A stretch of 64,000 nucleotides of DNA from Eutreptiella sp. 'Long Island Sound 2002' (lineage: Eukaryota; Euglenozoa; Euglenophyceae; Eutreptiales; Eutreptiaceae). Under the pieces are notes generated by a model. The model saw only the letters and a list, made by a program, of their open reading frames with translations. It was not told the DNA's origin and searched no databases. The translations under genes were made by a program, and so were the position numbers. The stretch is from contig OZ038380.1 in NCBI GenBank assembly GCA_964036045.1, positions 12,049,629 through 12,113,628 on the forward strand, given 5' to 3'. This document shows, piece after piece, positions 53,181 through 62,348 of the stretch; the stretch's first letter is position 1, and each line of letters begins with the position of its first letter.

Positions 53181-54249
53181 TGGCTCGGTCTTGGCCATGC
53201 AGCCTTTGTGCAGAAGTCATGGTTGGACTGTGGTAAATCATTATTACACACAAAACAGGGGTCTCAGCATGTGTTTTTTGCGGCAATGCTGCACTCACTG
53301 CTTGTGCCCCACATTGTGGCCACAATGCTCCAAAACTGGCTCGGTCTTGGCCATGCAGCCTTTGTGCAGAAGTCATGGTTGGACTGTGGTAAATCATTAT
53401 TACACACAAAACTGGGGCCTCACCATATGTTTTTTGCGGCAATGCTGCACTCACAGTTTGTGCCCCACATTGTGGTCACAATGCTCCAAAACTGGCTCGG
53501 TCTTGGCCATGCAGCCTTTGTGCAGAAGTCATGATTGGACTGTGGTAAATCATTATTACACACAAAACAGGGGTCTCAGCATGTGTTTTTTGCGGCAATG
53601 CTGCACTCACAGTTTGTGCCCCACATTGTGGCCACAATGCCCCAAAACTGGCTCGGTCTTGGCCATGCATCCTTTGTGCAGAAGTCATGGTTGGACTGTG
53701 GTAAATCATTATTACACACAAAACTGGGGCCTCACCATGTGTTTTTTGCGGCAATGCTGCACTCACTGTTTGTGCCCCACATTGTGGCCACTGTGCCCCA
53801 CAACTGGCGCGGTCTTGGCCATGCAGCCTTTGTGCAGAAGTCATGATTGGACTGTGGTAAATCATTATTACACACAAAACTGGGGCCTCACCATATGTTT
53901 TTTTGCGGCAATGCTGCACTCACAGTTTGTGCCCCACATTGTGGTCACAATGCTCTAAAACTGGCTCGGTCTTGGCCATGCAGCCTTTGTGCAGAAGTCA
54001 TGGTTGGACTGTGGTAAATCATTATTACACACAAAACAGGGGTCTCAGCATGTGTTTTTTGCGGCAATGCTGCACTCACAGTTTGTGCCCCACATTGTGG
54101 CCACAATGCTCCAAAACTGGCTCGGTCTTGGCCATGCAGCCTTTGTGCAGAAGTCATGGTTGGACTGTGGTAAATCATTATTACACACAAAACTGGGGCC
54201 TCACCATATGTTTTTTGCGGCAATGCTGCACTCACAGTTTGTGCCCCAC

Positions 54250-57200
54250 ATTGTGGTCACAATGCTCCAAAACTGGCTCGGTCTTGGCCATGCAGCCTTT
54301 GTGCAGAAGTCATGGTTGGACTGTGGTAAATCATTATTACACACAAAACAGGGGTCTCAGCATGTGTTTTTTGCGGCAATGCTGCACTCACAGTTTGTGC
54401 CCCACATTGTGGCCACAATGCTCCAAGACTGGCTCGGTCTTGGCCATGCAGCCTTTGTGCAGAAGTCATGGTTGGACTGTGGTAAATCATTATTACACAC
54501 AAAACTGGGGCCTCACCATATGTTTTTTGCGGCAATGCTGCACTCACAGTTTGTGCCCCACATTGTGGTCACAATGCTCCAAAGCTGGCTCGGTCTTGGC
54601 CATGCAGCCTTTGTGCAGAAGTCATGGTTGGACTGTGGTACATCATTATTGCACACAAAACTGGGGTCTCACCATGTGTTTTTTACGGCATTGCTGCACT
54701 CACAGTTTGTGCCCCACATTGTGGCCACTGTGCCCCAAAACTGGCTCGGTCTTGGCCATGCAGCCTTTGTGCAGAAGTCATGATTGGACCGTGGTAAATC
54801 ATTATTGCACACAAAACTGGGGTCTCAGCATGTGTTTTTTGCGGCATTGCTGCACTCACAGTTTGTGCCCCACATTGTGGTCACAATGCTCCAAAACTGG
54901 CTCGGTCTTGGCCATGCAGCCTTTGTGCAGAAGTCATGATTGGACTGTGGTAAATCATTATTACACACAAAACTGGGGTCTCACCATGTGTTTTTTGCGG
55001 CAATGCTGCACTCACTGTTTGTGCCCCACATTGTGGCCACTGTGCCCCACAACTGGCTCGGTCTTGGCAATGCAGCCTTTGTGCAGAAGTCATGGTTGGA
55101 CTGTGGTAAATCATTATTGCACACAAAACTGGGGTCTCACAGTGTGTTTTTTGCGGCAATGCTGCACTCACAGTTTGTGCCCCACATTGTGGTCACAATG
55201 CTCCAAAACTGGCTCGGTCTTGGCCATGCAGCCTTTGTGCAGAAATCATGGTTGTACTGTGGTAAATCATTATTGCACACAAAACTGGGGTCTCACCATG
55301 TGTTTTTTGCGGCAATGCTGCACTCACTGTTTGTGCCCCACATTGTGGCCACTGTGCCCCAAAACTGGCTCGGTCTTGGCCATGCAGCCTTTGTGCAGAA
55401 GTCATGGTTGGACTGTGATAAATCATTATTGCACACACAACTGGGGTCTCACCATGTGTTTTTTGCGGCAATGCTGCACTCACTGTTTGTGCCCCTCATT
55501 GTGGTCACAATGCTCCAGAACTGGCTCGGTCTTGGCCATGCAGCCTTTGTGCAGAAGTCATGGTTGGACTGTGGTAAATCATTATTGCACACAAAACAGG
55601 GGTCTAACCATGTGTTTTTTGCGGCAATGCTGCACTCACTGTTTGTGCCCCACATTGTGGTCACTGTGCCCCAAAACTGGCTCGGTCTTGGCCATGCAGC
55701 CTTTGTGCAGAAGTCATAGTTGGACTGTGGTAAATCATTATTGCACACACAACTGGGGTCTCACCATGTGTTTTTCCTGGCAATGCTGCACTAACTGTTT
55801 GTGCCCCACATTGTGGCCACTGTGCCCCAAAACTGGCTCGGTCTTGGCCGTGCAGCCTTTGTGCAGAAGTCATGATTGGACTGTGGTAAATCATTATTGC
55901 ACACAAAACTGGGGTCTAACCATGTGTTTTTTGCGGCAATGCTGCACTCACTGTTTGTGCCCCACATTGTGGCCACTGTGCCCCAAAACTGGCTCGGTCT
56001 TGGCCATGCAGCCTTTGTGCAGAAGTCATGATTGGACTGTGGTAAATCATTATTACACACAAAACTGGGGTCTCACCATGTGTTTTTTGCGGCAATGCTG
56101 CACTCACAGTTTGTGCCCCACATTGTGGTCACAATGCTCCAAGACTGGCTCGGTCTTGGCCATGCAGCCTTTGTGCAGAAGTCATGGTTGGACTGTGGTA
56201 AATCATTATTACACACAAAACTGGGGTCTCACCATGTGTTTTTTGCGGCAATGCTGCACTCACAGTTTGTGCCCCACATTGTGGCCACAATGCTCCAAGA
56301 CTGGCTCGGTCTTGGCCATGCAGCCTTTGTGCAGAAGTCATGGTTGGACTGTGGTAAATCATTATTACACACAAAACTGGGGCCTCACCATATGTTTTTT
56401 GCGGCAATGCTGCACTCACAGTTTGTGCCCCACATTGTGGTCACAATGCTCCAAAGCTGGCTCGGTCTTGGCCATGCAGCCTTTGTGCAGAAGTCATGGT
56501 TGGACTGTGGTACATCATTATTGCACACAAAACTGGGGTCTCACCATGTGTTTTTTACGGCATTGCTGCACTCACAGTTTGTGCCCCACATTGTGGCCAC
56601 TGTGCCCCAAAACTGGCTCGGTCTTGGCCATGCAGCCTTTGTGCAGAAGTCATGATTGGACCGTGGTAAATCATTATTGCACACAAAACTGGGGTCTCAG
56701 CATGTGTTTTTTGCGGCATTGCTGCACTCACAGTTTGTGCCCCACATTGTGGTCACAATGCTCCAAAACTGGCTCGGTCTTGGCCATGCAGCCTTTGTGC
56801 AGAAGTCATGATTGGACTGTGGTAAATCATTATTACACACAAAACTGGGGTCTCACCATGTGTTTTTTGCGGCAATGCTGCACTCACTGTTTGTGCCCCA
56901 CATTGTGGCCACTGTGCCCCACAACTGGCTCGGTCTTGGCAATGCAGCCTTTGTGCAGAAGTCATGGTTGGACTGTGGTAAATCATTATTGCACACAAAA
57001 CTGGGGTCTCACAGTGTGTTTTTTGCGGCAATGCTGCACTCACAGTTTGTGCCCCACATTGTGGTCACAATGCTCCAAAACTGGCTCGGTCTTGGCCATG
57101 CAGCCTTTGTGCAGAAATCATGGTTGTACTGTGGTAAATCATTATTGCACACAAAACTGGGGTCTCACCATGTGTTTTTTGCGGCAATGCTGCACTCACT

Positions 57201-58600
57201 GTTTGTGCCCCACATTGTGGCCACTGTGCCCCAAAACTGGCTCGGTCTTGGCCATGCAGCCTTTGTGCAGAAGTCATGGTTGGACTGTGATAAATCATTA
57301 TTGCACACACAACTGGGGTCTCACCATGTGTTTTTTGCGGCAATGCTGCACTCACTGTTTGTGCCCCTCATTGTGGTCACAATGCTCCAGAACTGGCTCG
57401 GTCTTGGCCATGCAGCCTTTGTGCAGAAGTCATGGTTGTACTGTGGTAAATCATTATTGCACACAAAACTGGGGTCTCACCATGTGTTTTTTGCGGCAAT
57501 GCTGCACTCACTGTTTGTGCCCCACATTGTGGCCACTGTGCCCCACAACTGGCTCGGTCTTGGCAATGCAGCCTTTGTGCAGAAGTCATGGTTGGACTGT
57601 GGTAAATCATTATTGCACACAAAACTGGGGTCTCACAGTGTGTTTTTTGCGGCAATGCTGCACTCACAGTTTGTGCCCCACATTGTGGTCACAATGCTCC
57701 AAAACTGGCTCGGTCTTGGCCATGCAGCCTTTGTGCAGAAATCATGGTTGTACTGTGGTAAATCATTATTGCACACAAAACTGGGGTCTCACCATGTGTT
57801 TTTTGCGGCAATGCTGCACTCACTGTTTGTGCCCCACATTGTGGCCACTGTGCCCCAAAACTGGCTCGGTCTTGGCCATGCAGCCTTTGTGCAGAAGTCA
57901 TGGTTGGACTGTGATAAATCATTATTGCACACACAACTGGGGTCTCACCATGTGTTTTTTGCGGCAATGCTGCACTCACTGTTTGTGCCCCTCATTGTGG
58001 TCACAATGCTCCAGAACTGGCTCGGTCTTGGCCATGCAGCCTTTGTGCAGAAGTCATGGTTGGACTGTGGTAAATCATTATTGCACACAAAACAGGGGTC
58101 TAACCATGTGTTTTTTGCGGCAATGCTGCACTCACTGTTTGTGCCCCACATTGTGGTCACTGTGCCCCAAAACTGGCTCGGTCTTGGCCATGCAGCCTTT
58201 GTGCAGAAGTCATAGTTGGACTGTGGTAAATCATTATTGCACACACAACTGGGGTCTCACCATGTGTTTTTCCTGGCAATGCTGCACTAACTGTTTGTGC
58301 CCCACATTGTGGCCACTGTGCCCCAAAACTGGCTCGGTCTTGGCCATGCAGCCTTTGTGCAGAAGTCATGATTGGACTGTGGTAAATCATTATTGCACAC
58401 AAAACTGGGGTCTAACCATGTGTTTTTTGCGGCAATGCTGCACTCACTGTTTGTGCCCCACATTGTGGCCACTGTGCCCCAAAACTGGCTCGGTCTTGGC
58501 CATGCAGCCTTTGTGCAGAAGTCATGATTGGACTGTGGTAAATCATTATTACACACAAAACTGGGGTCTCACCATGTGTTTTTTGCGGCAATGCTGCACT
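54250..58600. repeat. Higher-order repeat, 1,872 bp, with a nested 624-bp duplication
   Basis: Twelve-monomer blocks repeat with an offset of 1,872 bp (for example 54881 and 56753, 55193 and 57065). Shared markers are ttttttacggcattgctgc, catgattggaccg, cttggcaatgcag, ctcacagtgtg, aaatcatggttgtactg, tgtgataaatc and cacacacaactgg. In the second copy, 56753-57376 is itself tandemly duplicated at 57377-58000 (offset 624 bp), so distal markers are offset by 2,496 bp (55449 to 57945). The nesting gives an order of events: the 1,872-bp duplication came first and the 624-bp one later. Confidence 0.87.
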
Positions 58601-59313
58601 CACAGTTTGTGCCCCACATTGTGGTCACAATGCTCCAAGACTGGCTCGGTCTTGGCCATGCAGCCTTTGTGCAGAAGTCATGGTTGGACTGTGGTAAATC
58701 ATTATTACACACAAAACTGGGGTCTCACCATGTGTTTTTTGCGGCAATGCTGCACTCACAGTTTGTGCCCCACATTGTGGTCACAATGCTCCAAGACTGG
58801 CTCGGTCTTGGCCATGCAGCCTTTGTGCAGAAGTCATGATTGGACTGTGGTAAATCATTATTACACACAAAACTGGGGTCTCACCATGTGTTTTTTGCGG
58901 CAATGCTGCACTCACAGTTTGTGCCCCACATTGTGGTCACAATGCTCCAAGACTGGCTCGGTCTTGGCCATGCAGCCTTTGTGCAGAAGTCATGGTTGGA
59001 CTGTGGTAAATCATTATTACACACAAAACTGGGGTCTCACCATGTGTTTTTTGCGGCAATGCTGCACTCACAGTTTGTGCCCCACATTGTGGTCACAATG
59101 CTCCAAGACTGGCTCGGTCTTGGCCATGCAGCCTTTGTGCAGAAGTCATGGTTGGACTGTGGTAAATCATTATTACACACAAAACTGGGGCCTCACCATA
59201 TGTTTTTTGCGGCAATGCTGCACTCACAGTTTGTGCCCCACATTGTGGTCACAATGCTCCAAAGCTGGCTCGGTCTTGGCCATGCAGCCTTTGTGCAGAA
59301 GTCATGGTTGGAC
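58543..59313. repeat. Near-identical terminal monomers and truncated last unit
   Basis: The last four complete monomers (58543-58698, 58699-58854, 58855-59010, 59011-59166) all carry the ctccaagactgg variant. By reading, they differ at a single position (atggttgg or atgattgg). A fifth, partial unit of a different subtype (ggcctcaccatatg) follows and breaks off within gttggac at 59313. There is no drift towards degenerate copies before the junction with non-repeat DNA. Confidence 0.9.
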
Positions 59314-59489
59314 ATCCGACGTGCGCGCGTGCGATTTGTGGGCCGATCTTTCTGACGCCTGCTAATCTGACAGGACTTTTCCTTTTCCGTGCAGTTTCCG
59401 TTTTTTTATACCATTTGTTACGGTTTCGGAACCTTCCAATTATACTGAGACCTTTGATTTCCGGTTTCACGCACTTTTGAATTTGCATC
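59314..59489 (+). other. Probable 5' leader of the retroelement
   Basis: These 176 bases lie between the last satellite base and the ORF1 start codon and hold no coding frame of note. They include a pyrimidine-rich stretch, cttttccttttccgtgcag (about 59377-59395), which resembles a 3' splice site, and a tttttttatacc motif at 59401-59412. Such leaders often carry an internal promoter in full-length LINEs, but nothing here proves promoter activity. A TGA at 59478-59480, in frame with ORF1, closes this region off from the coding sequence. Confidence 0.5.
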
Positions 59490-62348
59490 ATGAATCAGCA
59501 ACCCTCAACGACCAATGCTAGTGGAAAGGCGCTTCGCAGTTCCCAAGAGCGTAACTCGGTTTCCACCGCCTCAAGGTTCTCACAAAGGTCGGTCTCCCCA
59601 AGAGACAATGCCACTCGCTCTCGCTCTATTTCACCGAAAGAGTCTCTTCCAGTGAGGCCAAAAAAAAAGGTGACCCCACGCGCAAGCTTGCCAAACATAA
59701 TGGCGCATATGGGCGGCGCAATGCAAGCACATGCCCGCACCGAGAAGGCTCCTTCTCAATCCTCATACGTCTCATATGGAGCACGGAGTCTTGGTGCTAA
59801 CCCACAAGAGGCCTCCTCTCATGGTTCCCAATTCATTGCGCCCAAACCGCTTCGTGCCAAAGGCGTCATAGCCCAAGCTCGGGCTCAAAAAAATGTCGGA
59901 AGTGAAAAAAAAGATCATGCGCATGCAACAACTTCTCATCCAAGTGATGACATGAGTCGGGAAAAAAAAGACGGGGAAAAAAAAGACGGGGAAAAAAAAG
60001 GCGGGGAAAAAAAAGACGGGGAAAAAAAAGCCACAAGCGTGTTCTTTCGCCCAACACCCACAAAGGGACCTCCCGCCCTCTCTCAAGAGGACGAAGACAT
60101 GGCCTATGTAGACAGGATAGACGTGTCTTTCGATTCGGAACACGACTCTCTCCTTGGCCACTCTATCGCAGACCCTCATGCATCAATAGCCGCTGCCGCC
60201 AACGAGACCCCGAACTCCAAACGAGTCCGGCCCTCAAACGGGTATAAAGAATTGTATCGATGCGCCTTAGAGAGAAACCCCGACGGTTTGGGCTATGGAC
60301 CACCTTCTCTCTTGCGTAGTGCCAACGAGCAAGTTGATACTCGCCATCATATTCCACCGCGCAATGCGCTAAGCCAAGCTTCGTTTACTCTAGCCTCCGA
60401 TACCGGTCTGTCCGCTCCCCTTCCCATGAACCCCATAAGGTTTGCACGCACCTTTCAATCACAAGGCACCCTGCCAAATGGCTTTCCCGAGGCCAGGGAC
60501 TTGACCGCCGATGTTCAGTCCGGCAAAGTGCAAATTCGTGGACAATCAAGATTTTCAAACGTAGACCAGTTTTCGGCCACGCCCCCTTTGTACTTGGACA
60601 CTTCTCCCCTTCCACCCACGGACTTACTCAGGGCACTCTCACCACCGCCCCAAATCCTACTGAGTGGGGATGGCCTACAATACCCCGGCTTCCTGCGATC
60701 GTTTTCCGTCGCGGACATGCCGGGCTTTGATTGGGCCAAACTAATCGGCACAGTATCGTTCCTCATGCTTTCCGCCTTCGCCCCCTTTCAGGATGATGGT
60801 CCCTTTCTTTCACATAAGACCATCGTGAAACAATTAGTCAACGTTTTGCGCGAATCGAAAAAGCAAAACAAACAAACAATGTTTTGGCTTGCCTACCCAT
60901 CCCGCACAAACGTTGCGGACTCTGAACTTGCGACCATTTTGGATCGCCGGATAGATCTTATCCCCTCCCTGCCGTACCTAAATTTGTCCGTTGTATGCCC
61001 CGTCATCCACCTCGCCCAACGCGCTGCGGTCACTCGACTGATTGAGGATCTCCCCACTCCAAACGACAACCCATTGATCATTTTTCAATTGACTTCAAAA
61101 CCTCTGGCTAAGGACCACGTTCCCAAGGTGGTAGAATATTACCCCCGAGCACAAGAACCTGCCGTTTCCGTCGATGGGCACACCCGGTCGCTTTTCACAC
61201 CCACCTCGACCAACTTCCAAATCCGCTTGGATGTGCCCCAAGACATTGTGCGGGACATTGATGGTACGGAGACCCGTTGGCACATCAGCGGTACACTACC
61301 CTTGATGTTGCTTATCAACGGTTTATCACCGGACGACGGTTCCACCGTCTTGCGCAACATTACAGTACCGCGCATTACCAAAAACCACTGGCCGGTGACC
61401 GTTAGTTCGGCTCCCGATGGGTACAAAGTTTTTGATTTCCATGTCCCTATGGATATCATGGCTAGGTTCTACGAGGAGGAAGAGGCCTTAGCAGATATGG
61501 GGGTTTCTTTTGCCCTACTACACTCCTCCATCAAGAGTTGTAGTATCATAGTTACCCACCAGCCACCATTCAAGCCCGGTGCGCAGCGGAAGAAAAAAAT
61601 GCCTGCCAATGAAATCCGCGATGCCATAGACATGAATCCTCATTTGAGGAAGAAATTCGAGTTCATCACCTTTTTGAACAAATACGATGCTTTTTGCATG
61701 GTGAAGGACGAAATACTCCTGCAACCAGCGATCCAAGAGATCGAAAACCTTGGTGATCTCCTGGTCATCTCTGCGACTACCCACCAACGCCTACGTGCTA
61801 AGGATGTGGTACGCACGGTGCAGCCCCCTCATGTCTTGGTGCGCTTTTCACCCTCCTTCAGTGTTGCCGATGTGCTGCATGCAGTGTCCGTGTTTGGGCC
61901 AGTCACCTCGCACCAGCTGTTTCAGCAGGCTGGATTGCTTTTGGTAAGTTTCCAGGCGCCGCAGTCCGCGACTGCAGCCTACGGCTCCACACTGCCAGGA
62001 CCAGTTTTCCTCACATCAGGGTCCCTTGCCACCGACACAGCACTCTCACTTGAGGAAAGGTTGCAGCGTCTTGACCTCAGTAGCTTGCCCACGGCAGCAC
62101 TGAATGAGTCCAATCTCGCGGCGGTACCTAATGCTCTGCCCTCCTTCTCCCTTCCGGACATTAATGTGGGCCTCCCTCCCCCATCTGGTGCACTACCTGT
62201 CTCACCCCCCCTGTCGATTTCCCCTCCAGCCGCAGAACAGGAGGAGGACGACCGTATGACTGGTCAGAGCAAGAGAACCATCGACGATGTTAGTGCCATG
62301 CCGCCAGCTGAGGACGATGCCTCCCCTTGTACTTTTCCCCCTCACTGA
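59490..62348 (+). CDS. Retrotransposon ORF1 protein, probable RNA-binding, 952 aa
   Basis: This is the first reading frame of the element. The start is the ATG at 59490: an in-frame TGA lies only 12 bases upstream and an A is at -3. Residues 1-150 are polar, rich in Ser, Arg and Lys, and probably disordered, with SRSISPK and a PKKKVTPR stretch that could be a nuclear localisation signal. Residues 158-180 are a (GEKKD)n lysine tract. Residues about 400-780 look folded but match no family I recognise. Residues about 780-840 read like a short RRM: a strand HVLVRFSP, a helix ending in VFGPV, then GLLLVSFQAPQSATAAYG. The tail (890-952) is proline-rich and acidic. By position and by analogy with LINE ORF1 proteins, it should bind the element RNA and form the ribonucleoprotein. 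It overlaps ORF2 by 62 bases from the first ORF2 ATG. The RRM call is inference; the ORF1 assignment rests mainly on ORF2. Confidence 0.78.
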   Translation: MNQQPSTTNASGKALRSSQERNSVSTASRFSQRSVSPRDNATRSRSISPKESLPVRPKKKVTPRASLPNIMAHMGGAMQAHARTEKAPSQSSYVSYGARSLGANPQEASSHGSQFIAPKPLRAKGVIAQARAQKNVGSEKKDHAHATTSHPSDDMSREKKDGEKKDGEKKGGEKKDGEKKATSVFFRPTPTKGPPALSQEDEDMAYVDRIDVSFDSEHDSLLGHSIADPHASIAAAANETPNSKRVRPSNGYKELYRCALERNPDGLGYGPPSLLRSANEQVDTRHHIPPRNALSQASFTLASDTGLSAPLPMNPIRFARTFQSQGTLPNGFPEARDLTADVQSGKVQIRGQSRFSNVDQFSATPPLYLDTSPLPPTDLLRALSPPPQILLSGDGLQYPGFLRSFSVADMPGFDWAKLIGTVSFLMLSAFAPFQDDGPFLSHKTIVKQLVNVLRESKKQNKQTMFWLAYPSRTNVADSELATILDRRIDLIPSLPYLNLSVVCPVIHLAQRAAVTRLIEDLPTPNDNPLIIFQLTSKPLAKDHVPKVVEYYPRAQEPAVSVDGHTRSLFTPTSTNFQIRLDVPQDIVRDIDGTETRWHISGTLPLMLLINGLSPDDGSTVLRNITVPRITKNHWPVTVSSAPDGYKVFDFHVPMDIMARFYEEEEALADMGVSFALLHSSIKSCSIIVTHQPPFKPGAQRKKKMPANEIRDAIDMNPHLRKKFEFITFLNKYDAFCMVKDEILLQPAIQEIENLGDLLVISATTHQRLRAKDVVRTVQPPHVLVRFSPSFSVADVLHAVSVFGPVTSHQLFQQAGLLLVSFQAPQSATAAYGSTLPGPVFLTSGSLATDTALSLEERLQRLDLSSLPTAALNESNLAAVPNALPSFSLPDINVGLPPPSGALPVSPPLSISPPAAEQEEDDRMTGQSKRTIDDVSAMPPAEDDASPCTFPPH
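59961..60030 (+). repeat. 15-bp minisatellite encoding (GEKKD)n inside ORF1
   Basis: Five units of 15 bp start at 59961, 59976, 59991, 60006 and 60021, each with an A8 run followed by g and a short GC-rich spacer. The third unit ends in ggcgg, giving GG in place of DG. It keeps frame because the period is a multiple of 3. The A8 runs are prone to polymerase slippage and could also cause transcriptional or translational slippage. Confidence 0.93.
62260..62348 (+). other. ORF1/ORF2 overlap region
   Basis: The ORF2 frame is open from the TGA at 62257-62259, and ORF1 ends with TGA at 62346-62348, so the two frames overlap, with ORF2 in the +1 frame. ORF2-frame ATGs are at 62287 and 62317. A T4C5 run (62333-62341) sits just before the ORF1 stop, where the codon CCC is followed by another C. 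ORF2 could be made by leaky scanning, by reinitiation after the ORF1 stop, or by a +1 shift. The sequence alone does not choose between them. Confidence 0.55.

Larger units (their letters stand above)
1..59313. repeat. 156-bp satellite array, about 380 head-to-tail monomers
   Basis: A 156-bp unit recurs without interruption from the first base to about 59313, all in the same orientation, and it continues past the left edge. Landmarks in order within one unit are caatgctgcactcac, the near-palindrome ccacattgtgg, the palindrome tggcca in cttggccatgcag, gtcatggttggactgtgg, taaatcattattgcacac and gtgttttttgcgg. Most variation is at recurrent two-state sites: cacag/cactg, ggccactgtgcccc/ggtcacaatgctcc, atggttgg/atgattgg, attacac/attgcac, aactgg/aacagg and ggtctc/ggcctc. 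The two CpGs in the unit (gcggca, ctcggt) are mostly kept. Several frames are open on both strands because 156 is a multiple of 3, but stops and one-base insertions are scattered through them. Centromeric, subtelomeric or other heterochromatic location is possible; the sequence does not say which. Faithful order depends on the assembly being long-read based. Confidence 0.98.

Noticed and set aside
1-59313. CRISPR-like regular repeat array
   Set aside because: The period is regular but there are no unique spacers; the whole 156 bp is repeated, far longer than CRISPR repeats, and the context is eukaryotic.
1-59313. Telomeric repeat, rDNA spacer or alphoid satellite with a CENP-B box
   Set aside because: No short telomere-like motif, no rRNA sequence nearby, and nothing matching the CENP-B box pattern in the monomer.
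53903-59365. A gene ending in unique sequence (1,820 codons, last 16 outside the repeat)
   Set aside because: The frame merely reads across the satellite/retroelement junction to the first chance stop in the leader.
59490-62348. ORF1 as an ordinary host nuclear gene
   Set aside because: Its overlap with an endonuclease-type ORF2 on the same strand, its basic N-terminus and its RRM-like C-terminal segment fit a LINE ORF1 better. No intron signals were needed to keep the frame open.
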